A DNA stretch of 64,000 bases from Methanocorpusculum sp. UBA424 (GCA_002498375.1 DAHC01000003.1:78700-142699), one strand, 5' to 3'; positions 25,936 to 35,143 are shown, counted from the stretch's first letter. Notes: a model not told the origin generated them from the sequence alone. Program-made: numbers and translations.

Positions 25936-27453
25936 TTATAACGACATCTCAAGAAGACGTTTCAGCGTCTCTTCACGGCCAAGCGCCTCGAGGAACCAGC
26001 CGAGACGAGGTCCCCGATCTGCTCCGAGGAAAGCCCGGTAGATACCCGTGAAGACCTCTTTTCCGGTTATGCCGGCTGCCTCTGCCGCATCATAGACCGC
26101 GTTGTGAAGAACATCGGCTTTCCACTCGGAATCGGTGACGATTTTTGCGTAGGCAACTACGGCTGCTTTGACCTCGGACTTTTCATTGGCGGCAACTTCC
26201 GGAAGAGATTCGGCAAGAGCAAACTTGGCGTCTTCGGGAGCATACCTCTCAAGCCATACTTTGGCACGGTTTGCCTGATCGAGAACGGCATCTTTGTCGA
26301 CGATCTCGTATCCGCTGCGTTTGAGGATATCGAAGACGGCATCATCGGTCCGTGCGATCTGAACGACCGTCACCATATGACGGAACGGAATCGTTGTCTG
26401 AGGGGAAGCGATTTTGGAAAGTTCATACTCGCGGGACTCTCCGGCAACGGCTGCTTTGTCATACTCGTCGATCAGACGGAGCAGACCCATTCCCGGATCA
26501 AACGCGATGGTCTTGTCGGGTTTGGTTTTTGCAATCAGATAGCGGAGCACTTCCGGCGCCACGATGTCGAGCATATCACGGATCGTTAGGACGACGCCTT
26601 TTGATGAGTGCATCTCGCCTTTTCCTTTCAGGCTGATCCACTCATAGGTTACCGGAACCGGGGCATTGTAGCCGAAGATCTCTTTGGTGATGATCTTCCC
26701 GGTATCATAGGATCCTCCGGGCGAGGCGTGGTCTTTTCCAAACGGCTCGACCGTCACGCCGTGTACGGACCAGCGCATCGGCCAGTCGACACGCCAGACG
26801 AGTTTTCCTTCGCCTTTCGAGTAGTCGGAGACGCCTTCGTGTCCGCAGGGACATTTGTAGGTGACGGTATGGTTTTCGATATCGTGGGAGAGGATCGCTG
26901 CACGGGAGATCGTGCCGCAGGCTGCACAGATCGGATAATACGGGGTCCAGCCCTCTTCGAGTTTTCTGCCGGAGACATCTTCAAGGATCTTTTTGATATC
27001 CTCAGCATGGATGAGTGCTTCTTTGATCTGTTCGGTGAACATGCCGGATCGGTAAGCTTCGCTGGTTCGGATGATTCGCGGGTGGATGTCGAGCTCCTCG
27101 ATCGCCGAGAGGAAGGGATCAAGGAAATGCTCTGCATAGCTTTTGTGTTTTCCGCAGGGACACGGGATGTCGCTGACCGGCCAGCCGATGTACTTCTGAT
27201 ATTCGTCGGAAAGGAACGGGTAGACTTTTCTCAGCGGATCGAAGTCGTCTGCAATATAAACAAGTTCGGCCTCAACTCCCCTTTTGAGGAGAGCTTTGTA
27301 GATCATATCTCCCGTCATGACCTCACGCATATTTCCCAGATGGATGGGGCCGGAGGGAGTTATGCCGGTGGCGATCAGCTGAGGGGCGTCAGCCGCAACC
27401 TGCGCTGCCTTTGCATCGGCCCAGTGAATCTTCTCATGTATTTTTTCTTCCAT
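25936..27453 (-). CDS. lysS: Lysyl-tRNA synthetase, class I
   Basis: A 505-residue class I LysRS, the archaeal type unrelated to the class II bacterial enzyme. Signature HIGH appears as TGITPSGPIHLGNMRE near 28-43; KMSKS appears as MHSSKGVVL near 285. Zinc-type Cys clusters are CPCGKHK (about 96), CAACG and CPCGHEG (about 175-205). It charges tRNA-Lys. It is the first gene of a probable lysS-radical SAM-uppS operon. Confidence 0.96.
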   Translation of the reverse strand: MEEKIHEKIHWADAKAAQVAADAPQLIATGITPSGPIHLGNMREVMTGDMIYKALLKRGVEAELVYIADDFDPLRKVYPFLSDEYQKYIGWPVSDIPCPCGKHKSYAEHFLDPFLSAIEELDIHPRIIRTSEAYRSGMFTEQIKEALIHAEDIKKILEDVSGRKLEEGWTPYYPICAACGTISRAAILSHDIENHTVTYKCPCGHEGVSDYSKGEGKLVWRVDWPMRWSVHGVTVEPFGKDHASPGGSYDTGKIITKEIFGYNAPVPVTYEWISLKGKGEMHSSKGVVLTIRDMLDIVAPEVLRYLIAKTKPDKTIAFDPGMGLLRLIDEYDKAAVAGESREYELSKIASPQTTIPFRHMVTVVQIARTDDAVFDILKRSGYEIVDKDAVLDQANRAKVWLERYAPEDAKFALAESLPEVAANEKSEVKAAVVAYAKIVTDSEWKADVLHNAVYDAAEAAGITGKEVFTGIYRAFLGADRGPRLGWFLEALGREETLKRLLEMSL

Positions 27454-27582
27454 GTATTGGTACCTGCTATTAGATGTGTCTGTACGTATGTGTTTTCAAA
27501 TCTGATAATACCTGATGTCCGGGAAGGGAAGATCAGTGTATGGCAAGCCCGCATTACGTCTGGAGATTAAAAAAAAGGGGAG

Positions 27583-28401
27583 TTATTCGGTTACTGCCGG
27601 CATAGCCGAATCATAGAGATTGGCAAAGAACCGGGAAGTAACGATCACGATAAACGGCATGGCTGCAACGAGCAGAACACTGCCGGCAAACGGGATGCAG
27701 AGAAGAACAAGTTCTGCGACGCTGACAATAAGACTGATGAGGATCATGTAGCCAAGATATCGAAGCCACCCGATCCTTGCGATGATGCTGAAAAGTTCGT
27801 TGAAATGGAATGCTGCGCCGAAACTCTCTTCCTTTGCGAATTTTATGACACCCATCATTCCAACCATCATCGAGATGATCAGAAGAATGGTCGGGATAAT
27901 GATCGCAACGATGATCAGATATGCCATGTTGTCCATCGGACCAAGCACCGTTATCGTGGATACAACCGTGTAGGGAATCATGTAGATGAAGAGGATGATC
28001 AGTGCGAGGATACCCTCGACAAACATCTTGCCCCAGTTGTTTAAGGCAAGTTCTCCCCCGCGGTAGACCCTCATCATAAATCCGTAGATGAAGATGCTGG
28101 CAAAGATCGTGACGATCGTTCCAAGAATGAACAAAAAGACCGAGATCGAAGCGATTATGCCGAATGCCGGATCCATCATCGGATCGGTCATCATAGCAGG
28201 ATCTGCCGCCGCTGAGATCATCGGCGCGGAAACGGCGATGAGACTTCCCATCAGGAAAATCATTCCGAGGATCAGCATGACAGTACCGGCAAACATCACC
28301 GCGTACAAAAGGATGAGGACAAACCAGCTGCCGAATGTTTTGAATGCAGTGTTTGCATACTCCATTGAATTCTGGAGGTTTTCGCTAAAACCCATTACCA
28401 T
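27583..28401 (-). CDS. Multi-pass membrane protein (DUF4013-like)
   Basis: A 272-residue protein with about five to six hydrophobic helices. The N-terminal MGFSENLQNSMEYANTAFKT and the repeated GGELALNNWGKMFVEGI resemble DUF4013 proteins of methanogens, whose role is unknown. Either ATG 28401 or ATG 28395 could be the start; neither has a visible Shine-Dalgarno. Confidence 0.7.
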   Translation of the reverse strand: MVMGFSENLQNSMEYANTAFKTFGSWFVLILLYAVMFAGTVMLILGMIFLMGSLIAVSAPMISAAADPAMMTDPMMDPAFGIIASISVFLFILGTIVTIFASIFIYGFMMRVYRGGELALNNWGKMFVEGILALIILFIYMIPYTVVSTITVLGPMDNMAYLIIVAIIIPTILLIISMMVGMMGVIKFAKEESFGAAFHFNELFSIIARIGWLRYLGYMILISLIVSVAELVLLCIPFAGSVLLVAAMPFIVIVTSRFFANLYDSAMPAVTE

Positions 28402-28450
28402 AATACTAACGTATCAGTTGCTGGAACTATTTATGGTTTCGCCGCCCGGT

Positions 28451-29158
28451 TTAAAACAAGGTGTTTACTTTGACGGATCCGGCGAGGTTTGCACCCCCAA
28501 GCTCGGCAAAACGCAGATCAGCGCCGGTAAGATCGGCTTTCCAGAGATCCGCCCCCTCAAGATGGGCATGGGTAAGATCAGCTCCCGTAAAGTTCACATG
28601 CCTGAGATCGGCACCTTCCAGATGGGCGTAGGAGAGATGCACGCCCGAAAGATCCAGACCCACAAACGAGGCCTCTTCCAGATACGCGCCAAAGACCCGG
28701 GTGTCATCCGGTTTGTTCGCGATCTCGTGTGCATACCACGTGTTCCAGGAGGGAACGTCGGCTTTCAGCCTTGCTACCTGGGCAGGATCGCATTTGATTT
28801 TACCTGCCGAATCATAGATGGCAGCATCCGGGTTGGCGCCGTCGAGAACCGCCCGGGAAAGATAGGCACGCCAGAGATTTGCACCGGCAAGATTTGCATA
28901 CGAGAGGTCGGCTGACTTCAGATAGGAGTATGAGAGATCGGCATTTCTCAGATTCGCAAACCTGAGATCGGCACCTTCCAAAAACCAGTAGGCAAGATCC
29001 CCGCCTTCGAGATGGGCGCCGTATGCATCGGTACTTCTCAGGTACATGGTCTCTTTCAGATGAACGGCATACCACGCGTTCCATCGGGTGAAATTCTTTT
29101 CCCCGGAACATTCACGGAGCATTGCATACTGCTTTGCATCAAACTTGGGTTTTTTCAT
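28451..29158 (-). CDS. Pentapeptide repeat protein
   Basis: A 235-residue protein with A(D/N)LxX repeats forming a right-handed quadrilateral beta-helix: GADLRFANLRNADLSYSYLK, ADLSYANLAGANLWRAYLSR and a second block GADLRHVNFTGADLTHAHLE. The two blocks are an internal duplication; each is preceded by a W-N-x-W-Y segment (WNAWYAVHLKE, WNTWYAHEIAN). The function of such proteins is generally unknown; some mimic DNA, nothing here proves that. The start overlaps the upstream transporter's stop by 4 bases. Confidence 0.88.
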   Translation of the reverse strand: MKKPKFDAKQYAMLRECSGEKNFTRWNAWYAVHLKETMYLRSTDAYGAHLEGGDLAYWFLEGADLRFANLRNADLSYSYLKSADLSYANLAGANLWRAYLSRAVLDGANPDAAIYDSAGKIKCDPAQVARLKADVPSWNTWYAHEIANKPDDTRVFGAYLEEASFVGLDLSGVHLSYAHLEGADLRHVNFTGADLTHAHLEGADLWKADLTGADLRFAELGGANLAGSVKVNTLF

Positions 29159-30177
29159 ACTTCATCACCCGGCTTTTTCTTTCCCGCCTCTTTGATGAAG
29201 ATCTCATACCCGGTGACCCCGAGGATCAGAAGGACCGGACCTAAAACGAATCCCAGAAGTCCCATAGCCATAGCCCCGCCGAAAAATCCGACGAACATCA
29301 GCATGGGTCTGATCTTCACCCGCTGACCGGTGAGTTTGGGACGGATGATCAGATCGGTCAGAACGCAGGTCAGGAAATAGCCAAGGGTCGCGGTCAGAAG
29401 AACGCCCCGGATATCACCGAGACACAATGCATAGACGCCGACAAAAATGATCACCATCAATGGACCCAGGACCGGGATCAGGGCAAACAGAGCGCACATC
29501 GTGGAAAAGAATATCTCGTGACCGTAGCCGAGCACCAGGAAAAATGCATATGCCAAAAAGAAGGTCAGGAATGCGATGAAGACATGGACGATATAGATCG
29601 AGAAGAGGATGTCCTTGGTCTTTTTTGCCATCAGAGAGACGTTTTCCCTCGAACTCTCCGGAACGATACCGCAAAAATCAGCCCAAACCCGGTCGCCGAA
29701 GATGATCGAGAGATAGACCAGAGCGTAAAAGAGGATGATATCGATAATGAAGGCAGGGACCATCTGCGCCGCGCCCAGAGCAAAACTTGGAAACAGAGTG
29801 AGGATGACGGTTTTTACCTCCTCGACCACACGCAGGGAAAAATCGCTCCCGTCGGTCAGATGGAGAAGATTTGTCACGGAGGTGATGATGGTTTGGAAAA
29901 TGGACATGAAATACTCAAAGTCAGAGCTGATGACCACAACGATGACCGCACAGACGCCGATGATAACCGTGAGAACGAGTGTTGTCAAAATCCCGGCAGA
30001 GAGACCTGCAGGGATTTTTTTGATCATCTTTCTATGCATCGGCATAATCACGACTGCCACGGACAATGCAAGGATGAGGAGGAAGATATAGTTCCACGAG
30101 ACGGCAAGGATTGCCAGAAATATCAGAGCGATCAGTATCAAGCTGAAATGATCTCTTGCATACCGGGAAAGATTCAT
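29155..30177 (-). CDS. AI-2E family transporter (UPF0118)
   Basis: A 340-residue membrane protein with about eight hydrophobic segments, including paired N-terminal helices (LILIALIFLAILAVSWNYIF) and the conserved C-terminal PRLTGQ-like IRPKLTGQRVKIRPMLMFVG near 279-298. These are the family's landmarks (AI-2 exporter TqsA, Na+/H+ antiporters and others). The substrate cannot be predicted. It is coupled to the pentapeptide-repeat gene. Confidence 0.85.
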   Translation of the reverse strand: MNLSRYARDHFSLILIALIFLAILAVSWNYIFLLILALSVAVVIMPMHRKMIKKIPAGLSAGILTTLVLTVIIGVCAVIVVVISSDFEYFMSIFQTIITSVTNLLHLTDGSDFSLRVVEEVKTVILTLFPSFALGAAQMVPAFIIDIILFYALVYLSIIFGDRVWADFCGIVPESSRENVSLMAKKTKDILFSIYIVHVFIAFLTFFLAYAFFLVLGYGHEIFFSTMCALFALIPVLGPLMVIIFVGVYALCLGDIRGVLLTATLGYFLTCVLTDLIIRPKLTGQRVKIRPMLMFVGFFGGAMAMGLLGFVLGPVLLILGVTGYEIFIKEAGKKKPGDEV

Positions 30178-30242
30178 TATATGAATAGAGGCGGCAAAGG
30201 ATAATAAATTCTGGGTTAAAAAGGAAAGAGAAAATCTACGGT

Positions 30243-30743
30243 TTACTCAACTGCTTTGAACGAGGAGCCGGGGATACCGCAGATCGGGCAGCGTTCAGGT
30301 GTCCGGTCGATCTCGATGTTCCCGCAGACCGGGCAGAGGTAGATGATCTCCGCATCAAAGTCTTTGCCTGCTTTTACTGCATCAGCTGCTTCCCGATAGA
30401 GAACGGCGTGTGCCGCCTCGGCTTTCATAGCATGCGTGAACGTGACAACTGCTTCCGATCTATCCTCGTTTTCTGCGATCGTGATAAACTTAGGATAACT
30501 TTCATTGCTTGCACGAAGTTCAGCAATTATGCCAGTCTCGATATTTTCGGCCGTGGTGCCGAGGTATCCTCCGATGCTCAAAAGATGGTGTGAATGGATC
30601 TCTTCCGCTGCTGAGGTTGCACGAAAGAGTTTTGCAACATGATCATATCCTTCGCCGGCCGCTATTTTGGCAAAGGAGTGATATTTGCGGTTTACGCGTG
30701 CTTCTGCGGAAAACGCACTGAGGATACAGTCGTCTGTGTTCAT
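30243..30743 (-). CDS. Rubrerythrin, copy 1
   Basis: A 166-residue rubrerythrin: ferritin-like four-helix domain with E-x-R-x-x-x-K-Y near 14-21, AAEEIHSHHLL near 46-56 and HAMKAEAAHAVLY near 104-116 as di-iron ligands, then a C-terminal rubredoxin-like CPVCGNIEIDRTPERCPICG. It reduces hydrogen peroxide in anaerobes. It is about 70 percent like its neighbour at 30842-31342 by eye, so the pair is a tandem duplication. Confidence 0.95.
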   Translation of the reverse strand: MNTDDCILSAFSAEARVNRKYHSFAKIAAGEGYDHVAKLFRATSAAEEIHSHHLLSIGGYLGTTAENIETGIIAELRASNESYPKFITIAENEDRSEAVVTFTHAMKAEAAHAVLYREAADAVKAGKDFDAEIIYLCPVCGNIEIDRTPERCPICGIPGSSFKAVE

Positions 30744-30841
30744 AATATGATACTTTGTCCAGAAATTTGATAAAGATAATGGAGATGATACTTGCCAAGA
30801 ATAATAATTTTCAGGTTAAAAAAGATGAATAAACCAAAGGT

Positions 30842-31342
30842 TTACTCGACTACTTTGAATGATTCGCCGGGAATGCCGCAGATCGGGCAGCGTTCCGAGG
30901 TTTTGTTGATCTCGATGTTTCCGCAGACCGGGCAGAGGTAGATGGTTTTCACATCAAAGTCTTTGCCTGCTTTCACTGCATCAAGTGCCTTCTGATAGAG
31001 ATCTGCGTGCACGGCCTCGGCTTTCATCGCGTGCGTGAAGGTGATGAAGGCATCCTGACGGTCTTCCTTTTCTGCGATCGCAACAAACTCCGGGTACATC
31101 TCATTGGTCTCGTGAAGTTCGCCGATACGTCCTGCTTCGAGGTTGGCAACTGTGCTGCCGATGTATCCACCGACACGCAGAAGTCTGCGGGCATGGATCT
31201 CTTCCGCTGCCGAGGTTGCACGGAAAAGTTTGGCAACATGATCGTATCCTTCGTCGGCTGCTGCTTCAGAGTAGGATTTATACTTGCGGTTTGCCTGGGA
31301 TTCGCCGGAAAATGCTGCGTCAATACAGTCTTGGGTGTTCAT
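30842..31342 (-). CDS. Rubrerythrin, copy 2
   Basis: The same length (166 residues) and domain order as copy 1: ferritin-like domain (SGESQANRKYKSY, TSAAEEIHARRLLR, HAMKAEAVHADLYQ) and rubredoxin-like CPVCGNIEINKTSERCPICG. With 98 bases between the genes it may have its own promoter. Two peroxidase copies suit an oxygen-sensitive methanogen. Confidence 0.95.
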   Translation of the reverse strand: MNTQDCIDAAFSGESQANRKYKSYSEAAADEGYDHVAKLFRATSAAEEIHARRLLRVGGYIGSTVANLEAGRIGELHETNEMYPEFVAIAEKEDRQDAFITFTHAMKAEAVHADLYQKALDAVKAGKDFDVKTIYLCPVCGNIEINKTSERCPICGIPGESFKVVE

Positions 31343-31436
31343 ACAGTATTAATTGTTCAGAAAATCGGATAAAGATTTGGGAACAAGACATTCTGCGAAA
31401 CAACTATCTATACTCTTTGCCAAAAGAGAAGTAGAT

Positions 31437-32096
31437 ATGAGTCTGAAAAATACCGCCGATATCGATAAACCAAGAGAAAAACTGATCGCCAAGGGGCCGG
31501 GAAGTCTTGAACTTGAAGAACTGGTTGCAGCGATCATCGGAAGAGGGATTCCGGGATGCGATGCAGTCCAAATCGGAAAAAAGGTCGGAAAAATATTGAT
31601 GTCCAAGACCTATGAAACGGAGGTGGCAGATCTCTGCGGGGTGAACGGAATGGGAGAAGCAAAAGCATGCCAGATCATAGCCGCTCTGGAACTCGCACGC
31701 CGTTTCCCTCCGCCCGTTCACCGGTTTGCCGTCATTCACAAAGCAGAGGATGTCCTGCCGTTCGTCCATCAGTACAGGTATGATACGCAGGAAAACGTCA
31801 TTTCTGTAACATTGTCCGGGGCACATGAAGTGTTAAAGGTCAGACTCATCACCAAAGGTCTCGTAAATGAATCGCAAATTCATCCAAGAGAGGTGTTTGC
31901 CGGGGCAATTTTGGACCGGGCTGCAGCGATGATTCTGATTCACAACCACCCGTCCGGAAATCTGCATCCAAGCAAACAGGATCTGAAAATAACAAAAGAG
32001 ATGCAGGCTGCCGGAGAACTGCTCGGGATAAAACTGCTGGATCATCTGATCATCGGACCAACAGAAGGATTTTACAGCATCGTAGACGAAGAGTAA
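31437..32096 (+). CDS. radC: RadC-like JAB domain protein
   Basis: The open frame starts at 31353, but the ATG at 31437 opens the family N-terminus (DKPREKLIAKGPGSLELEEL), giving 219 residues. A helix-hairpin-helix (GVNGMGEAKACQIIAALEL) precedes the JAB/MPN metal site HNHPSGNLHPSKQD (H-x-H-P-S-G-x8-S-x2-D). RadC proteins are named for repair but their activity is not settled. RadC is chiefly bacterial, so its presence suggests old transfer. It converges with thyA across an 8-base A run. Confidence 0.9.
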   Translation: MSLKNTADIDKPREKLIAKGPGSLELEELVAAIIGRGIPGCDAVQIGKKVGKILMSKTYETEVADLCGVNGMGEAKACQIIAALELARRFPPPVHRFAVIHKAEDVLPFVHQYRYDTQENVISVTLSGAHEVLKVRLITKGLVNESQIHPREVFAGAILDRAAAMILIHNHPSGNLHPSKQDLKITKEMQAAGELLGIKLLDHLIIGPTEGFYSIVDEE

Positions 32097-32102
32097 AAAA
32101 AA

Positions 32103-32822
32103 TTAGCGTTTTGCTTTTGCGCATCCGCCGCATGCACGGCAAACCTCGATGCACGGAGTGAACTGTGTTCCCTTCCCGCAAAACGGCGGAATGTCGGCTG
32201 CATCCCGTTTATAATATACATGAGGTACGAGAGATATGTGCGTGTAGGTTCCGACCCCCACCCCGATTTTGTCTGCGATATGTTCCTGGAGTTTTGCAAG
32301 AGCGAACATGTTGGAACCGGCGGCCGAGAGCATATCATTGCTCCGGAAAACGATCTTCATATTCAGTTTTCCGTCTCTTACAACGCACTGAACCAGCTGA
32401 AGACAGGGACAGTCCGCAAGTTTTGCATCGACCGGGGGACACCAGGTGACGGCGACGGCACGGCGGGACATTGGGCTTTCCCGTAATTTATCGATGATAT
32501 ACTGGATCTGGTCCTGATGGATCTCGCCGTTCTGCATAAGACCGCAGCCCCAGTCGAAAAGCCGTCCGTGATAATCATACTCAAACACCGAATCCGAACC
32601 ATCAATCAGATTTTTGGCATACTCATCCAGAAAAGCCTCCTTAAATCTGGAGCAGGGCGAGACCATCGGCTTGGCGAGCGGTGTTTCGACGAAGAGGCAG
32701 ATCTCATCGGTTTCGACCGTCTCCTCGCCGTTCTCGGTGGTCAGCAGAGAACCTTTTTCCAGGATATAACGGATAACAAGTTCATGTGCCCGTGCAAGAT
32801 TCGGTGCACGAATAAGTTTCAT
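32103..32822 (-). CDS. thyA: Thymidylate synthase, archaeal type
   Basis: A 239-residue enzyme with a shorter, methanogen-type ThyA fold. The catalytic Cys lies in ADCPCLQLVQC near 136-146, with downstream FRSNDMLSAAGSNMFALAK near 159-177 matching the R-S-N-D and N of ThyA's dUMP site. MSRRAVAVTW supplies conserved arginines. It methylates dUMP to dTMP; in methanogens the methyl donor may be a tetrahydromethanopterin derivative. A Cys-rich C-terminus (CIEVCRACGGC) is unusual. No RBS is obvious. Confidence 0.88.
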   Translation of the reverse strand: MKLIRAPNLARAHELVIRYILEKGSLLTTENGEETVETDEICLFVETPLAKPMVSPCSRFKEAFLDEYAKNLIDGSDSVFEYDYHGRLFDWGCGLMQNGEIHQDQIQYIIDKLRESPMSRRAVAVTWCPPVDAKLADCPCLQLVQCVVRDGKLNMKIVFRSNDMLSAAGSNMFALAKLQEHIADKIGVGVGTYTHISLVPHVYYKRDAADIPPFCGKGTQFTPCIEVCRACGGCAKAKR

Positions 32823-32887
32823 ATAATAGAGTAGGACCTTGAGATAGATAGAGGTTGCCGATCATACTGAAACGATGAAAAAACAAG

Positions 32888-32960
32888 TAGCCCGTAGCAG
32901 ATTCGAACTGCTGTCGAGGGATCCAGAGTCCCCCATGATTGACCACTACACTAACGGGCT
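32888..32960 (-). tRNA. tRNA-Gln (anticodon CTG)
   Basis: A 73-base cloverleaf on the minus strand. Acceptor AGCCCGT pairs with ACGGGCT, discriminator A. Anticodon stem GGGGA/TCCCT encloses loop CTCTGGA, anticodon CTG. T-loop GTTCGAATC. No CCA is encoded and I see no intron. Confidence 0.93.
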
Positions 32961-33028
32961 AAATTACCTTAATGAATATGACATGACAGAATATTAAGAT
33001 AGCGATTGGTTGGTGACCAGATAGATTT

Positions 33029-33036
33029 TATATCAG
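33029..33036 (+). promoter_or_regulatory. TATA box for the DUF1614-like gene
   Basis: TTTTATAT lies about 25 bases before the GTG at 33057, the spacing expected for transcription starting at or next to that codon. Confidence 0.45.
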
Positions 33037-33056
33037 CCCTCACAAAACAATTACCA

Positions 33057-33833
33057 GTGTCAAGACTTATATTCAGCCCAATATCCATCTGGGTCCTGTT
33101 TGCCCTGATTCTCCTCGTCGTAATAGGATTACCTTTACTGTTCTTCGGACTGATCGGAGCAGCACTTGGGAATCTGGGATTCGGATTCTGGATGATCGTT
33201 CTTTTGATCATAGCAATCGTTGTTGGAAGTTTTATCAATATTCCTCTTGGAACGCTGAAACCAAAAACCCAAAAACCAAATGATGAGCCGGCACCAAGAA
33301 AACCAACCGGACAGTATGCTCCGTCCATGTATGATAAGATGTACCGGACAGACCGGTTCGAACCCGAACCGTACACCTCCGAGTCTTCTGGACGAAAGAC
33401 ACGGATATCCATAAACATCGGGGGCGCAGTGATCCCGATCCTGATCTCGGTTTACATCATACTTATGGGGGCTTTCGGCACCATATCCACTGACCCGTGG
33501 TATCTTGCAAAGATAGCGGCGGCTTTAATCATCACCACTGTGTGCGTCTATCTGGCGGCAAAACCCGTGAGAGGCATTGGGATCGCTACGCCGTTCTTTA
33601 TCGGACCTATCGTAACGCTCGCGGCAGCATTGATTCTCGGCGGAGGATTCGGCCTTCCGGCAGCGGGGATCGCCTATGTGGCCGGAACGCTTGGGACGCT
33701 GATCGGGGCAGATCTTCTGCACCTAAAGGATGTTCCCACCCAGGAAACCTCGATGCTTTCCATTGGCGGAGCCGGAACCTTTGACGGGATTTTCCTTACC
33801 GGAATCATCACAGCACTGATCGCTTCATTCTAA
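33057..33833 (+). CDS. Membrane protein (DUF1614-like)
   Basis: I start at GTG 33057 (258 residues), because a TATA box 25 bases upstream predicts a leaderless message beginning there; a TTG at 33006 is an alternative. Features: two N-terminal TM helices with GLPLLFFG, a cytoplasmic loop rich in Pro/Lys (KPKTQKPNDEPAPRKPTG), and a C-terminal membrane half with ISINIGGAVIPILISVYI, GIGIATPFFIGP and IGGAGTFDGIFLTGIIT. These match the archaeal DUF1614 family (COG4089). Function unknown. Confidence 0.75.
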   Translation: MSRLIFSPISIWVLFALILLVVIGLPLLFFGLIGAALGNLGFGFWMIVLLIIAIVVGSFINIPLGTLKPKTQKPNDEPAPRKPTGQYAPSMYDKMYRTDRFEPEPYTSESSGRKTRISINIGGAVIPILISVYIILMGAFGTISTDPWYLAKIAAALIITTVCVYLAAKPVRGIGIATPFFIGPIVTLAAALILGGGFGLPAAGIAYVAGTLGTLIGADLLHLKDVPTQETSMLSIGGAGTFDGIFLTGIITALIASF

Positions 33834-33849
33834 ATCAACTTCATTTCAC

Positions 33850-33856
33850 TTTTTTT
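33850..33856 (+). terminator. T7 run after the DUF1614-like gene
   Basis: T7 lies 17 bases after the stop codon. Confidence 0.4.
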
Positions 33857-33928
33857 ACTGGCTAATACCTGGCTTTCCCACAGATCCAACCGATCCAAAT
33901 ATCGCATGTTAAGGGAGGGAAAAATTAC

Positions 33929-33964
33929 GCCGAAATTTCGGCTGAACAGATAAATCAAAAAAAA
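33929..33964 (-). terminator. End of the ribosomal superoperon
   Basis: On the minus strand a T8 run (A8 at 33957-33964) follows the cmk stop by 3 bases, then comes the perfect 14-bp palindrome GCCGAAATTTCGGC (33929-33942). Together they look like the end of the long ribosomal transcript. Confidence 0.5.
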
Positions 33965-33967
33965 TAG

Positions 33968-34501
33968 TTACTCGCGTTTCAGGAGCGCAGAGACTGCAGC
34001 ATCGACAATCGCAAATAACTCGTTCGCGCTGAAGGTTTCCGAGTTCAGGATCAGATCATACGGGGAGAAATCGAGAATATCGATTTCATAATACTCCATA
34101 TACCGTCCGGCCTCGCAGGCCTCGCGCTCGATCGTCAACTCGAATGCCTGCTTTTCCGTCAGACCCTCGCGTGCCGCGATTCTGGTCGAACGGCACTCGG
34201 GGGAGGCGCACAAAAGGATTTTGAGATCGGCATTCTCCACCATCCAGCCGGCAAGCCGGCCTTCAAGGATAATATCGTCCGATGACTCGCCGATCTCTTT
34301 TTGACGGGCATCGATCTCCAGATCGATCGCAGGATCGGTCTCGGCAATTTTTCCAAATGCGGCGAGATCCATATTCCGCTCTTTTGCAAGACCGCGAAAC
34401 ACCTCCCCCGCCGATACATATCTGTAGGAATACTTCTCAGCAATAGAACGACCAAGAGTTGTCGTGCCTGATCCAGGCGACCCGCTGATCGTTATCCTCA
34501 C
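33968..34501 (-). CDS. cmk: Cytidylate kinase
   Basis: A 177-residue P-loop kinase with Walker A SGSPGSGTTTLG (about 5-16), the CMP site RYVSAGEVFRGLAKE and lid region EGRLAGW. It phosphorylates CMP/dCMP. This small archaeal type regularly sits at the end of the secY-adkA-DUF106 group, as here. The stop is followed by an oligo-T tract. Confidence 0.9.
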   Translation of the reverse strand: MRITISGSPGSGTTTLGRSIAEKYSYRYVSAGEVFRGLAKERNMDLAAFGKIAETDPAIDLEIDARQKEIGESSDDIILEGRLAGWMVENADLKILLCASPECRSTRIAAREGLTEKQAFELTIEREACEAGRYMEYYEIDILDFSPYDLILNSETFSANELFAIVDAAVSALLKRE

Positions 34502-35137
34502 TTACATACCCCCGATATTCAGGGACTTTCTGATGATCTGAGACATTACCAATGAGCAAAGCATATACCAGAGAATCCACAGCGGGAAGAAACCGAGATA
34601 AACTTCAAAGTAGGTGGTAAGTCCGGCAAACGGGATAACGATCGCGGTCGAGAGACTTGGATCGGCAAGCATCTGGGCTTCGGTCGGGATGTGTTCGATC
34701 AGCCAGAAGAAGATCGGGACAGTTAAAACCAGGATGTAGGCCATCGGTTTGAACTGGTTTTTGGACATCTCCATCTGATCGGCCATCATTGCCTGCTGGC
34801 GTGCCTGCATCTTCTTGATGAGTTTTTCATCGCCGGAGAGCTGGGCTTCCCGGAATTTCGCCTGGAAATCCTTCATCTTTGCCTGATTTTCATACATCTT
34901 GTCATAATCCATGGTGTATTTCTGAATCAGGGAGGAGTAAAAACCCGTGATGGTGGCGAGGATCAGAACAAGGGCAAAGAACGGCAGACCAAGGGCCGCA
35001 AACGGACCTACAACGATGTTCACAACACCGGCGATAACCTGACGGGCTTCTTCCCAGCCGTAGAGGAGCATCATGCCAAAAACTACAGCAAGGGCTATAT
35101 ACATACTGTATTTCTTGCTGAACTCGGCTCTGTCCAT
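34502..35137 (-). CDS. DUF106 protein (YidC/EMC3-like membrane insertase)
   Basis: A 211-residue membrane protein with a first TM, a helical cytosolic hairpin (YDKMYENQAKMKDFQAKFRE, then KKMQARQQAMMADQMEMSK), and three TM segments (PMAYILVLTVPIFFWLI and others). This is the DUF106 layout, homologous to YidC/Oxa1, Get1 and EMC3, thought to insert membrane proteins. Its position between secY/adkA and cmk is the standard archaeal context. Confidence 0.9.
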   Translation of the reverse strand: MDRAEFSKKYSMYIALAVVFGMMLLYGWEEARQVIAGVVNIVVGPFAALGLPFFALVLILATITGFYSSLIQKYTMDYDKMYENQAKMKDFQAKFREAQLSGDEKLIKKMQARQQAMMADQMEMSKNQFKPMAYILVLTVPIFFWLIEHIPTEAQMLADPSLSTAIVIPFAGLTTYFEVYLGFFPLWILWYMLCSLVMSQIIRKSLNIGGM

Positions 35138-35143
35138 GACCAG

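Noticed and set aside
28088..28915. Plus-strand 275-residue frame across the pentapeptide gene
   Set aside because: It is opposite two recognisable genes and merely mirrors the pentapeptide repeat pattern.
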